DNA of 64,000 nt from Dryocola sp051307055. GTDB lineage: Bacteria > Pseudomonadota > Gammaproteobacteria > Enterobacterales > Enterobacteriaceae. Shown in pieces: positions 25,715 to 34,065 of this stretch. Positions within the stretch are counted from its first letter, which is position 1; every line of letters starts with the position of its first letter. The translations under genes were made by a program, and so were the position numbers. The notes under the pieces are model-generated. The model searched no databases and had not been told where the DNA came from. It was given only the letters and a program-made list of their open reading frames with translations. The DNA lies in contig NZ_CP149994.1 in assembly GCF_051307055.1 (NCBI RefSeq), positions 1,550,001-1,614,000 of the forward strand, written 5' to 3'.

Positions 25715-26830
25715 TCAGTCAAAGCGGGAGAGCGAGAACGGTAGCAGATCGAAGTCAGGCGTTTTGCCCTGGGCAAACTGGCAGGCAATTTCGCCCAGCA
25801 CGGAGGCGAATTTAAAGCCGTGGCCGCTAAGCCCGGTGATGACCAGCGTATTATCATGGCCGGGTAAAGTATCGATAATAAAATCTTCATCGGGAGAATT
25901 ATCGTAAGTACAGGCCGCACCGTGCAGGCAGACGCCCACGCCCGGCAGAAACTTACGCAGAAAGCCAAAGACTTCGCTGCCGTCGCTGGCAACGGCGCCG
26001 AAGGGTTTGCGCTGTTCCGGCTCGCTAATTACCTGGCCGCCGTTATGCCTGCCGATTTTCAGTTCGTTATCCTGGGCCGGGAAACCATAATACTGGCTGC
26101 CGTCCGGCATTTCTCCGGTAAAGGCAGGGAAGCGGTTTTCCTCGCTGTAACGGCCATCCGCCTGATGCCATGCGAAGATCTTACGTACCGGAGTGACAGG
26201 TAAATCCGGCAGCAGTTTAGTTACCCATGTTCCCGCGCTTACCAGAAGCCTGCTGGCGGTGTACTCACCTTCTGCTGTTGCAACGACAACGCCTTCATCA
26301 GTATGGCGTATGCCCGTTACCGGGCAGTTAAACAGCTGGGCGCAGCCGCCCTGGTTTGCCAGGCGAATATAGGTGGCTATGGCGAGTTCGCTGCGCAGGA
26401 CGCCGGAGTCCGGTTCGAATAAGCCTACGTAGCCTTCGGGTACGGTGATATGCGGCCAGCGCTCCATCACGGCGCGGGCGTCGAGCTTCTCAAGCTGCAG
26501 GGAGAATTTTTCCGCGCTGCTTTGCACGGTAGAGATAAAAGCTGAGTTTTCAGGGCCAAGATTGATAACCCCTGTGCGGTGAAAAAGCTTTTCGCCGCTA
26601 ATCTGCTCCAGCGCATCCCATAGCTTCTGCGCGCGCAGCACCAGCGGGACGTATTTCTCCCCCTCGCCATAGGCATGGCGCATCAGCCGGGTGTCGCCGT
26701 GGTGGCTGCCTTGTTGATGGGGCGGGTGGGCGCTGTCGATCATCAAAACCTTCAGCCCGGAGTGGGTGGCATAGCAGCCTGCCGCAGCCCCGACTGAACC
26801 GCTGCCCACGATGATAAGATCATAATGCAT
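25715..26830 (-). CDS. solA: N-methyl-L-tryptophan oxidase
   Basis: A 371-residue flavoprotein of the monomeric sarcosine oxidase family; it oxidatively demethylates N-methyl-L-tryptophan and, less well, sarcosine, releasing formaldehyde and hydrogen peroxide. The N-terminal dinucleotide motif is GSGSVGAAAGCYA. The Cys in the HGAACTYDNSPDEDF segment is at the position of the covalent FAD attachment (Cys308 in E. coli). The C-terminal GLSGHGFKFAS is the second FAD-binding signature. Monocistronic. Confidence 0.94.
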   Translation of the reverse strand: MHYDLIIVGSGSVGAAAGCYATHSGLKVLMIDSAHPPHQQGSHHGDTRLMRHAYGEGEKYVPLVLRAQKLWDALEQISGEKLFHRTGVINLGPENSAFISTVQSSAEKFSLQLEKLDARAVMERWPHITVPEGYVGLFEPDSGVLRSELAIATYIRLANQGGCAQLFNCPVTGIRHTDEGVVVATAEGEYTASRLLVSAGTWVTKLLPDLPVTPVRKIFAWHQADGRYSEENRFPAFTGEMPDGSQYYGFPAQDNELKIGRHNGGQVISEPEQRKPFGAVASDGSEVFGFLRKFLPGVGVCLHGAACTYDNSPDEDFIIDTLPGHDNTLVITGLSGHGFKFASVLGEIACQFAQGKTPDFDLLPFSLSRFD

Positions 26831-26904
26831 GTCGCTGTTCTCTCCTGGGTAATAACTCTGGCAGGTTAATTAATTCTCAAACAGCAGGCAATTAAAGACG
26901 CGTA

Positions 26905-26933
26905 AAAAATAAAAAAGGCACCGCGAAGGTGCC
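26905..26933 (-). terminator. Rho-independent terminator of bssS
   Basis: On the minus strand a GGCACC / GGTGCC stem with a CTTCGCG-type loop is followed by TTTTTTATTTTTT, shortly after the bssS stop. Confidence 0.88.
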
Positions 26934-26960
26934 CTGGATTTTTAACGGCAGCATCGACAA

Positions 26961-27215
26961 TCAATGCTTACGATGATCGTTTACCTGGTATTCACTGGAC
27001 TCAATTTTTGCGATGCCGGCTTCTAAAATAGAAATAAACTGCCGGGCAACGTCCGTGGTCAGCCATAGCGTCTGGCCAATCTCAGTTTCATCTTGCTTTT
27101 GCTTATTTGATGTCAGGTAGTGCAGGCGCAGCATCAGCGCATCGTAGCTGTCTACGGTGCTGATATCCCATCCGACAAGGGGATGGATCTGGATTACATC
27201 ACTATTTTTTTCCAT
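26961..27215 (-). CDS. bssS: Biofilm regulator BssS
   Basis: An 84-residue cytoplasmic protein. In E. coli BssS (YceP) affects biofilm formation, indole and AI-2 signalling and is catabolite controlled. VIQIHPLVGWDISTVDSYDA and LWLTTDVARQFISILEAGIAKIES are almost unchanged from E. coli; the middle (SNKQKQDETEIG) and the C-terminus vary. The start at 27215 gives the E. coli length; the ATG one codon earlier is an alternative. Confidence 0.93.
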   Translation of the reverse strand: MEKNSDVIQIHPLVGWDISTVDSYDALMLRLHYLTSNKQKQDETEIGQTLWLTTDVARQFISILEAGIAKIESSEYQVNDHRKH

Positions 27216-27519
27216 CATAACCCCTTATGTGCGTGTGTTTAAGACAACGGCTGGCGAGGTTTAATGCTTGTGAAATGTGAAGCCAGTTAAGTATATCAAT
27301 GATTAAGCGATTTCGCGGAAGAAATAAATACCCTGCAACACTTTTTTCATATGATTGAGACTGACTGAACAATAAAGCGGCAAATGATTCGAATATTTCT
27401 GCCCATTAGCGATGGCAATCAGAATAGTGCCTGAAAAATAATCGGATGGAGAGAAGGAAAGGAAAAAAACCGGATGGCGACACCCGGCAAAAAATAAAAC
27501 CATGAGGGATGATTTTTAT
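27216..27519. other. Intergenic region between bssS and dinI
   Basis: 304 bases upstream of bssS and downstream of dinI, without a gene that I can support. It should contain the bssS promoter, and it holds the dinI terminator at 27463-27487. Nothing else stands out. Confidence 0.5.
27463..27487 (-). terminator. Rho-independent terminator of dinI
   Basis: On the minus strand CCGGGTG pairs with CATCCGG (one G-U pair) and is followed by seven T residues, about 35 nt past the dinI stop. Confidence 0.7.
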
Positions 27520-27765
27520 TTAATCTGTGCAAAACCAGTCATCGGCGCTCTCCCAGGTTTCCTGGAGAATTTCGCTGATGCGGTCTTTGTCTTCTTTTGC
27601 CCCACCCAGCACCGAAAGATTATTGCCCGCGGCATAACGCACCTGGATATGGTTGCTGGTTTCCGGGAAGTGCTGGGTAATACGGCGAGTTAGTTCATGA
27701 GCCAGAGCGTCAACGGCGCCCGGCGGCAACTGCGTGGTTTTAGCAATGGTCACTTCGATACGCAT
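27520..27765 (-). CDS. dinI: DNA damage-inducible protein I
   Basis: An 81-residue SOS protein that binds RecA filaments, modulating recombination and UmuD cleavage. The length equals E. coli DinI, and the C-terminal acidic helix that contacts RecA is conserved (KEDKDRISEILQETWESADDWF). It starts with MRIEVTIAKT after a GGGGG site. A LexA box lies 21 nt upstream. Confidence 0.95.
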   Translation of the reverse strand: MRIEVTIAKTTQLPPGAVDALAHELTRRITQHFPETSNHIQVRYAAGNNLSVLGGAKEDKDRISEILQETWESADDWFCTD

Positions 27766-27786
27766 AACGACCCCCTGTATAATATA

Positions 27787-27802
27787 CTGGTTATTTATAC
27801 AG
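27787..27802 (-). promoter_or_regulatory. LexA (SOS) box of dinI
   Basis: On the minus strand CTGTATAAATAACCAG matches the LexA consensus CTG-N10-CAG, 21 nt before the dinI start. It is the same 16-mer that I recall for the E. coli dinI operator. Confidence 0.92.
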
Positions 27803-27839
27803 TCTTAATGAGTATCCTGCAACAGGGGGCGTAAAAAAT

Positions 27840-28886
27840 TTATGCTTTCACGGACCAGGCGACTTGTTCACCGGCAAGGAACGGCACAATAGCCTCGTCG
27901 CCGGCGGCAATAATCTCAGGGATGAGTAGCGGCTCGCGCACCAGCTCGATAGTCTCTTCGTTTACCGGCAGGCCGTAGAAACGCGGGCCGTTGAGGGAAG
28001 TGAAAGCTTCGAAGTGTTCCAGGGCGTTCAGCTCTTCAAAGACGCTCGCATACGCGCCGAGTGCTGAAGGAGCGTTGAAGCAGCCCGCACAGCCGCAGCT
28101 TGCTTCCTTACGGTGGCGCGTGTGCGGCGCGGAATCCGTTCCCAGGAACACGCGATCGCAGCCGCTCGCCACCAGCGCACGTAAGGCTTCCTGGTGAACG
28201 CTACGTTTCAGGATCGGCAGACAGTACAGATGCGGACGTATGCCGCCAGCCAGCATATGGTTGCGGTTAAACATCAGATGCTGTGGCGTAATGGTCGCGC
28301 CCAGCAGGGCGTTGCCTTCCTGCACGTACTGCGCCGCGTCTTTCGTGGTGATATGTTCGAATACCACTTTCAGGCCAGGCAACCGCTGGCGCAGCGGCTC
28401 AAGCACCGTCTCAATGAAGCGCGCTTCCCGATCGAAAATATCCACCTCAGCCTGGGTCACTTCGCCGTGGATTAGCAAAGGCATGCCGATTTTCTGCATC
28501 CGCTCCAGCACCGGCATAATCGCCGCGGTGCTGGTCACCCCATGGCTGGAGTTGGTGGTGGCGTTGGCCGGATAAAGTTTGGCGGCGGTAAACACGCCTT
28601 CGTTGAAGCCACGCTCCACTTCGTGCGGATCCAGTGAATCCGTTAAGTAGCAGGTCATCAGCGGTTCGAATTTGTGGCCCTGCGGTACGGCATCCAGAAT
28701 ACGCTGGCGATAGCCGATGGCGGCGTCCACGGTAGTAACGGGCGGCGCCAGGTTAGGCATCACAATCGCGCGACCGTAGGTTTCAGACGTCAAAGGCACC
28801 ACGGTTTTCAGCATTTCTCCATCGCGAAGATGAACATGCCAGTCGTCTGGGCGGCGAATTTTTAATACCTGAGGTAATACGGTCAT
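27840..28886 (-). CDS. pyrC: Dihydroorotase
   Basis: A 348-residue zinc amidohydrolase that interconverts carbamoyl aspartate and dihydroorotate in pyrimidine synthesis. The metal-binding HVHLRDG is near residue 17. The Lys in AAKLYPA (about 103) is the carbamylated bridging residue. Further ligands lie in HGEVT and EHITTKDA, and the catalytic Asp in LGTDSAPH. Same length as E. coli PyrC. The upstream region carries a PurR operator and the CTP-sensing start-site signals. Confidence 0.96.
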   Translation of the reverse strand: MTVLPQVLKIRRPDDWHVHLRDGEMLKTVVPLTSETYGRAIVMPNLAPPVTTVDAAIGYRQRILDAVPQGHKFEPLMTCYLTDSLDPHEVERGFNEGVFTAAKLYPANATTNSSHGVTSTAAIMPVLERMQKIGMPLLIHGEVTQAEVDIFDREARFIETVLEPLRQRLPGLKVVFEHITTKDAAQYVQEGNALLGATITPQHLMFNRNHMLAGGIRPHLYCLPILKRSVHQEALRALVASGCDRVFLGTDSAPHTRHRKEASCGCAGCFNAPSALGAYASVFEELNALEHFEAFTSLNGPRFYGLPVNEETIELVREPLLIPEIIAAGDEAIVPFLAGEQVAWSVKA

Positions 28887-28893
28887 GAAAGTG

Positions 28894-28954
28894 CTCCGGC
28901 TGGAAGGGAAAATCAGTCAACGTTGGGCTGGTTTTATGCCGGGCACTAAGGATA
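28894..28954 (-). promoter_or_regulatory. pyrC promoter and pyrimidine-responsive leader
   Basis: The -10 TATCCT (28949-28954) is followed by TTAGTGCCCGGC, the start window. The GCCCGGC at 28938-28944 can pair with GCCGGAG around the Shine-Dalgarno (CCGGAG, 28894-28899). In E. coli, transcripts starting at the upstream C under high CTP form this hairpin and block pyrC translation; the same parts are visible here. Confidence 0.7.
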
Positions 28955-28955
28955 G

Positions 28956-28971
28956 GCGTAAACGTTTTCGT
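28956..28971 (-). promoter_or_regulatory. PurR operator upstream of pyrC
   Basis: On the minus strand ACGAAAACGTTTACGC agrees with the PurR consensus ACGCAAACGTTTGCGT at 13 of 16 positions and directly precedes the pyrC -10. Confidence 0.8.
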
Positions 28972-29044
28972 TTGCACGCCTTTGTTGCCCCTTTTGCTAA
29001 AAGGGCGCTCAGGGCAGAAGGAAGCCTGCCCCTGGCGGTACGGG

Positions 29045-29605
29045 TTACTTGATGAAAGGAATAATGATTTCGCCAGGCTTCACTTCGATGCCTTTGGCAT
29101 ATTTTTTCGCCATCGATTCACCCGAACTTTTATCTTCGCTTAACACGTAAGCGGGCTGCTGATTGAAATAGTTGCGCAGCGACTGATTCAGATAAGGGAT
29201 AATGGTCTGCAAAATGGTCTGCATTTTTTCTGGTTCGACGGCGGCATCCACCACTTCCATCTCCTGCAGATAGATGGCGCCCTGTTCTTTGTTAAAGGCG
29301 GGCAAGGCTTTCAGCTTGAGCTTAATATTCGCTTTCTGATTGCCAAAAAGCGAGGTCATGTCCAGCTTCGCATCCCCCGTCAGCGTGACCTTGTTCGGTT
29401 CTTCACGGCCAATAGCTGAGACGAGATTGGTCAGCACAATATGCGCATCGGCGACGCCCGGCAGGCCAATATCCTTAGAAAAGTTGTTATGTTTAGCCAG
29501 CGCCTGGTTAATTTCCTGTTCGCCGATCGTATATTGCGTAAGCTGATTACAGCCTACGACTAATCCGCTAAGTACCAGCGCGGCGGCAAAAATAATCTTC
29601 TTCAT
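29045..29605 (-). CDS. yceB: Lipoprotein YceB (DUF1439)
   Basis: A 186-residue lipoprotein; the signal peptide ends in a lipobox with Cys in VVGCNQ. The mature part (YTIGEQEINQALAKHNNFSKDIGLPGV, LTGDAKLDM, PYLNQSLRNYFNQQPAYVL) closely follows E. coli YceB, a DUF1439 beta-sheet protein of unknown role with a lipid-binding-type fold. The start at 29605 (MKKIIFAA) gives the E. coli length. Confidence 0.92.
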   Translation of the reverse strand: MKKIIFAAALVLSGLVVGCNQLTQYTIGEQEINQALAKHNNFSKDIGLPGVADAHIVLTNLVSAIGREEPNKVTLTGDAKLDMTSLFGNQKANIKLKLKALPAFNKEQGAIYLQEMEVVDAAVEPEKMQTILQTIIPYLNQSLRNYFNQQPAYVLSEDKSSGESMAKKYAKGIEVKPGEIIIPFIK

Positions 29606-29757
29606 GGGTTTCCTCAACGTCCTGCTCTGCGTCAGATCCTGACACAAAGCAGCATGGCGCACCAGCGCAAGCCTTGACTACAGGAAAAGGATGAAATAGC
29701 GGCGTGCAATAAAGCCGCTTTTATTGACTTATTTTGTCTATTTTGTATTTTAAGGAC

Positions 29758-30738
29758 ATGCAAACATTTCTTATTATTGTCCCCGACGGGGGCATGCTGT
29801 TCGAACCTACGGGCATCGCCGATATCCTCACGCAGGCAAATCGCCTGCGAGCCAGGGATTCCCTCAGTCCGCCCTATCAGGTGACGATTGCCACCACGCA
29901 ACGGCATCGCGTTGTGCACGGCGGGTCGGGTTTAAATCTGCTGGCTGACTTTCGGCTGGAAGAGCTGGATCCCAACCTGCCGCACGATACGGTGATGATT
30001 ACCGGCCGGGGCAATAATGCGGAGGAAAGGGAGGCGGTGGTGGAATGGATACGTCGGGCGGCGCCAAATATTCGTCGGATTGTCTCCGTCTGCGGCGGCG
30101 CGTTGCTGCTGGCCAAAGCCGGCCTGCTTGACGGAAGACGCGCCACTACCCACTGGCGACTGCTGGAAGAGATGCAGGAGGCGTTTCCTGAAGTCCACGT
30201 GGAGAAAGGGCCAATCTATATCCAGGATGGCAACGTCTGGACTTCGGCGGGCGTCAGTTCAGGTTTTGATCTTACGCTTGCGCTGGTGGAAGACGACCAC
30301 GGGTTTACCCTCGCACGCGACGTAGCCCAGGATTTGGTGATGTTTTTGCGCAGGCCCGGCGGGCAGTCGCAGTTTAGCCGATTTCTGCTCACCCAGGCCC
30401 ATACGCCCGGCCCTATTCGTGACCTGCAGAGCTGGATCCTTGAAAACCTCTCAGGCGATCTGTCGGTGGAAGCGTTAGCCGAGCGAGTGGCGATGAGCCC
30501 GCGTAACTTCACGCGAGTTTTCACCCGCGAAACCGGCACCAGCCCGGCCAGATACGTTGAGGAGGTGCGCCTCGATGTCGCCCGCCAGCATCTTGAACAA
30601 AGTTCCGACAAGCTTGAGCAAATAGCGGCGGCGACCGGTTTTGGCAACGCGCTTAACCTGCGCCGCGTGTTCGAACGTAACCTCCAGCTCACCCCTTCGG
30701 ATTACAGAGAGCGTTTTTCCGCGCGCAATATGGCGTAA
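29758..30738 (+). CDS. GlxA-family transcriptional regulator (DJ-1/PfpI + AraC HTH)
   Basis: A 326-residue regulator. Residues 1 to about 190 form a DJ-1/PfpI amidotransferase-like domain with a Cys at the nucleophile-elbow position (Cys112 in SVCGGALLLAKAGLLDG). About 225-320 is an AraC-type double helix-turn-helix (LSVEALAERVAMSPRNFTRVFTRETGTSP and LEQIAAATGFGNALNLRRVF). The start ATG 29758 has an AAGGA site very close to it; an upstream TTG at 29734 is open but unlikely. No equivalent sits here in E. coli. It is followed 77 nt later, same strand, by an extra GAPDH gene, its probable target (inference). Confidence 0.88.
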   Translation: MQTFLIIVPDGGMLFEPTGIADILTQANRLRARDSLSPPYQVTIATTQRHRVVHGGSGLNLLADFRLEELDPNLPHDTVMITGRGNNAEEREAVVEWIRRAAPNIRRIVSVCGGALLLAKAGLLDGRRATTHWRLLEEMQEAFPEVHVEKGPIYIQDGNVWTSAGVSSGFDLTLALVEDDHGFTLARDVAQDLVMFLRRPGGQSQFSRFLLTQAHTPGPIRDLQSWILENLSGDLSVEALAERVAMSPRNFTRVFTRETGTSPARYVEEVRLDVARQHLEQSSDKLEQIAAATGFGNALNLRRVFERNLQLTPSDYRERFSARNMA

Positions 30739-30786
30739 ATTGATCTTTTATCGTCCTTTGCGCCAAAAGATATTCATCTTACCCTG

Positions 30787-30804
30787 CGGTTAGACAACTA
30801 ACCG
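30787..30804 (+). promoter_or_regulatory. Perfect palindrome abutting the Shine-Dalgarno of the extra GAPDH gene
   Basis: CGGTTAGACAACTAACCG has 7-bp arms and a 4-nt centre. Its last G is the first base of the GAGGAG Shine-Dalgarno (30804-30809) of the gene starting at 30816. It could be an operator for the upstream regulator or an RNA hairpin affecting translation. Confidence 0.55.
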
Positions 30805-30815
30805 AGGAGTAAATC

Positions 30816-31826
30816 ATGGTCAAAGTAGGCATCAACGGGTTCGGCAGAATTGGCAGAAACGTGCTGCGCGCAGCATCAGGCCGTCACGATTTCCAGGTTG
30901 TGGCTATTAACGATCTGACCGACAGCAAGACGCTCGCGCATCTTCTGAAATATGACTCCCTGCAGGGCACGTTGCCCGCAAGCGTTGAGGCGTCTGAAGG
31001 CCAGCTGCTGCTTGACGGCGACGCCATTCGGGTCTTCAGCGAAAGAGATCCCGGCGCCATCCCCTGGCGCAGCGTTGGCGTTGATCTGGTCATCGAAGCT
31101 ACGGGATTCTTCACGGATAAAGCCAAAGCAGAAGCCCATATTACAAAGGGCGGCGCGAAACGCGTGATTCTCTCGGCCCCCGGCAAAGATGATGACATCA
31201 CGGTGGTGATGGGCGTCAACCACGAGAAATACGATCCGGCTTTGCATAAGGTCGTCAGCAACGGGAGCTGCACCACCAACGGTCTGGCGCCGGCAGCGCT
31301 TGTTCTACAGCAAAGCTTTGGTATCGAGCATGGTCTGATGAATACCACTCACGCCTATACCAACAGCCAGGCGCTGCATGACCAGCCAGAAAAAGATTTG
31401 CGCGGCGCGCGCGCTGCTGCCTTGTCCATCGTGCCTTATTCCAGCGGGGCCGCTAAGGCCCTGGGCAAGGTGATCCCCGAGCTGGACGGGCGTCTGACCG
31501 GTTATTCTCTGCGTGTTCCGGTACCGGTTGTCTCCATCGTTGACCTGACCGTGACCTTAAAGCGTAACGTTACCGCAGAGGAAGTGAATGCGGCCTTCCG
31601 TCAGGCAGCAGATTCCGGACCGCTGAAAGGGATCCTGGGCTACAGCGACGAACCGCTGGTATCCAGCGATTATCAGGGCGATGCGCGCTCATCCATTATC
31701 GACGGGCTTTCAACGCTGGTTATCGGAGGCAATCTGGTCAAGATCCTCGCATGGTATGACAACGAATGGGCCTTCTCTAACCGCCTGGTTGATTTGGCGG
31801 TGCTGATGGACCAGAAAGGGCTTTAG
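30816..31826 (+). CDS. Accessory type I glyceraldehyde-3-phosphate dehydrogenase
   Basis: A 336-residue GAPDH that should oxidise glyceraldehyde 3-phosphate, or a related aldehyde phosphate, to an acyl phosphate using NAD(P). The Rossmann motif is GINGFGRIGRN; Asp33 after the second strand favours NAD. The catalytic Cys152 (SCTTN) and His179 (THAYT) are present. The usual second Cys of SCTTNCLAP is Gly156, and the DLP motif reads DQP (Gln190). The sequence is closer to Bacillus-type GapA than to enterobacterial gapA or epd, so it is probably a transferred paralogue. Its role in this pair with a GlxA-type regulator is unknown. Confidence 0.88.
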   Translation: MVKVGINGFGRIGRNVLRAASGRHDFQVVAINDLTDSKTLAHLLKYDSLQGTLPASVEASEGQLLLDGDAIRVFSERDPGAIPWRSVGVDLVIEATGFFTDKAKAEAHITKGGAKRVILSAPGKDDDITVVMGVNHEKYDPALHKVVSNGSCTTNGLAPAALVLQQSFGIEHGLMNTTHAYTNSQALHDQPEKDLRGARAAALSIVPYSSGAAKALGKVIPELDGRLTGYSLRVPVPVVSIVDLTVTLKRNVTAEEVNAAFRQAADSGPLKGILGYSDEPLVSSDYQGDARSSIIDGLSTLVIGGNLVKILAWYDNEWAFSNRLVDLAVLMDQKGL

Positions 31827-31847
31827 CAGGCGGTACAAATAGCAAAG

Positions 31848-31870
31848 CGGTCAGCCTTGCGGGCTGACCG
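31848..31870. terminator. Hairpin between the GAPDH gene and grxB
   Basis: A 9-bp stem (CGGTCAGCC / GGCTGACCG) lies between the convergent genes. The minus-strand flank CTTTGCTATTT is moderately U-rich, so it fits best as the grxB terminator and a weak one for the GAPDH gene. Confidence 0.5.
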
Positions 31871-31897
31871 TCTGGTCATCTCTGCTACGGCACTTCA

Positions 31898-32545
31898 TTA
31901 GATGGCGACAGAAGAGAGCAGGTTGACCTGCGTCTGTTTTGCCATATTGTCGCGATAGTCCCTGACCCGGCTTGGGTACTCAATGCCCGCCACCAGCGTC
32001 AGGTTGCGCAGCAGCGGGAAGAGCTGGATATCATCTTCGGACAGTTCGCCGTTGACGGCATTAGGCTGCACGATAAGCTTATCAAGCTTGCGTAGATCAT
32101 CGCTTATTTTCTTGATAAGCCCCGGCGAATGCGCAAGATGCTCGGTGAATGAGCCAATCATCGCCTCTTTCTTCTTAATGAAATAAGCGCGCGCTTCAGG
32201 GGTGGCAAACTCATCGAAAGGCGCTTTGGCGATGCGCGGCAGCAGCAGGTGCTGCACATAGGTATTAACCTGACGCAGCCAGTCAGCAATGGCCGCATTG
32301 GTCGGGCCCGTCAGCAGGGGCTTACCGTCAAGTTTGTCGACGTAGCGCACGATATCCATGCTTTCCGGCAGGTAGCGGCTATCGTCCTTTTGCAGGATCG
32401 GCGCCATTTTCTGGCCAATCATCTTCGTCGGGGTGGCTTCGTCGTCGTTTAACAGGACGTTGAGCTCAACGGGAATATTCTTCAGGCCAAAAATCATGCG
32501 CGCTTTCACGCAGAACGGGCAGTGGTCGTAAATGTATAATTTCAC
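31898..32545 (-). CDS. grxB: Glutaredoxin 2
   Basis: A 215-residue glutaredoxin of the GST-like subfamily: an N-terminal thioredoxin-fold domain with the active site CPFC (Cys9, Cys12; E. coli has CPYC) and a helical C-terminal domain. It reduces protein disulfides and glutathione mixed disulfides. The start is GTG 32545, fixed by an excellent GGAGGAG Shine-Dalgarno and by the E. coli N-terminus (KLYIYDHCP); the longer ATG-started frame is not needed. Confidence 0.95.
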   Translation of the reverse strand: MKLYIYDHCPFCVKARMIFGLKNIPVELNVLLNDDEATPTKMIGQKMAPILQKDDSRYLPESMDIVRYVDKLDGKPLLTGPTNAAIADWLRQVNTYVQHLLLPRIAKAPFDEFATPEARAYFIKKKEAMIGSFTEHLAHSPGLIKKISDDLRKLDKLIVQPNAVNGELSEDDIQLFPLLRNLTLVAGIEYPSRVRDYRDNMAKQTQVNLLSSVAI

Positions 32546-32623
32546 GCTCTCCTCCATTTGCTGCTGGTGGTGGACAAAATCCGTTAACAATCCAGTATGG
32601 AAGAGAACGCTTAAGCCCGCAAA

Positions 32624-33832
32624 CTACGCGCCCGGCTCCAGCATCGAAGGCGCGGCAGGTTTCAGGCTGAACTGCCACCACAGAGCGAGCAGCGTAATGA
32701 AGCCAATAATCCCCAGCATCACCCACGGCAGATCGGGCTGGTTCATGCGCTTCCCGACGTCAAAAAGCCAGCCGCCGCCCGCATAGCCAAACGCGCCGCC
32801 GATGGCGAGCCCCAGACGGCTGAACCCCATATAGCTTCCACGCGCCCTGGCATCGGCAAGCGATGCGCCGAGCGTCTCCCGGGCGGGCTCAGCAATTATA
32901 GAGCCGATATAGAACACGCAGATTAAGGTGAAAAGCTGCTGCAAAGTGCTGGTCAGGCCGATGGGCAGCATGGCGAGCGTCATCAGCAGCAGACCGGCCA
33001 TTAAACGCTGCTCCAGGCGAAAGCGTTTTTCGCTCCAGCGGGCAATCGGGTAGAGCAGCGTTAACGAAAGCGCGGCTTCGATGGCGTACATCCATTTAAC
33101 CGCCGATGGCGTTCCGGCAATTTCGTTGACCATAATGGGCAGCATCAACATTACCTGTACCGCCAGCATGTAGTATCCGGCAAGCGTCAGCACGTAGGTG
33201 ACAAAGCGTTTATCGCGCAGCACGCGGCCCATGCCTTCGAGCATCGGCGTGCGGATAGTGGAAAGCTTATAGGCGGGCAGCAGCCAGGCGTTCACCGCGG
33301 CACAAATAATAAACATCACGGCGCCGGCAGCGCAGACGAGGCGGAAATCGTACTGCAACAGCCAGCTGCCGAGCAGCGCGCCGGTCACCGCCCCCGCGCT
33401 GTCCTGCATCAGCAGCAGCGAGAAAAAGCGGCCCCGCTGATGCGGACGCACGAGCTTAATCACCAGCGCCGCGCGCGGCGGGTCAAAGAGCGTGCCGCCA
33501 ATGGCAGAGATAAAGCAGGAAAGCCACAGCACCCAGGGCCGATCGGCGATCCCCATCAGCACAAAGCCTGCCGCGCGCAGCAGCATGCCGGTGACAATCA
33601 TCGGTTTGGCGCCCAGACGGTCGGCGATGGCACCGCCAAAAATCCCTAAGCCCTGCTGGGTAAGCTGCCGCAGGCCGAGGGCGATACCCACCATCAGCGC
33701 CGCCCAGCCCATCTGGTCAACGAAACGAATAGAAATTAACGGGAAAACGACGAAAAAGCCTAACACCACCAGCATATTGTCGAGCAACAGGAAATATTTA
33801 CCCAGGCTCCTTGCCTGCGCCACCCGCGACAT
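32624..33832 (-). CDS. mdtH: Multidrug resistance MFS transporter MdtH
   Basis: A 402-residue DHA1-family exporter with about twelve transmembrane helices, the same length as E. coli MdtH (linked to norfloxacin and enoxacin tolerance). The start MSRVAQARSLGKYFLLLDNMLVVLGFFVVFPLISIRF and the motif-A-like GGAIADRLGAKPMIVTG are diagnostic. It lies upstream of grxB and divergent from rimJ. Confidence 0.95.
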   Translation of the reverse strand: MSRVAQARSLGKYFLLLDNMLVVLGFFVVFPLISIRFVDQMGWAALMVGIALGLRQLTQQGLGIFGGAIADRLGAKPMIVTGMLLRAAGFVLMGIADRPWVLWLSCFISAIGGTLFDPPRAALVIKLVRPHQRGRFFSLLLMQDSAGAVTGALLGSWLLQYDFRLVCAAGAVMFIICAAVNAWLLPAYKLSTIRTPMLEGMGRVLRDKRFVTYVLTLAGYYMLAVQVMLMLPIMVNEIAGTPSAVKWMYAIEAALSLTLLYPIARWSEKRFRLEQRLMAGLLLMTLAMLPIGLTSTLQQLFTLICVFYIGSIIAEPARETLGASLADARARGSYMGFSRLGLAIGGAFGYAGGGWLFDVGKRMNQPDLPWVMLGIIGFITLLALWWQFSLKPAAPSMLEPGA

Positions 33833-34065
33833 TTCCCCTCCGGGGCATCCCTGAAATCTGACAGAAATCTATTCTCTATCGCCTTTACATTTTTTGACAG
33901 TATGCCGGGCGACAATATTTTTTTATCGTTCTGCGGGTTCGATTGAACGCTTTCATCGAAAAAAGTATCACGCGCTGCATGTTGTTGTTTTCCTTCCGCC
34001 CACAGGGGCAGGTATAGTAATTAACATGCGCATATAAAATCGTGGGATGTGAGGAGCTGGAGAAC

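Noticed and set aside
30884..31348. Minus-strand frames opposite the extra GAPDH gene
   Set aside because: The plus-strand frame has catalytic motifs, a ribosome site and full length; the reverse frames have none.
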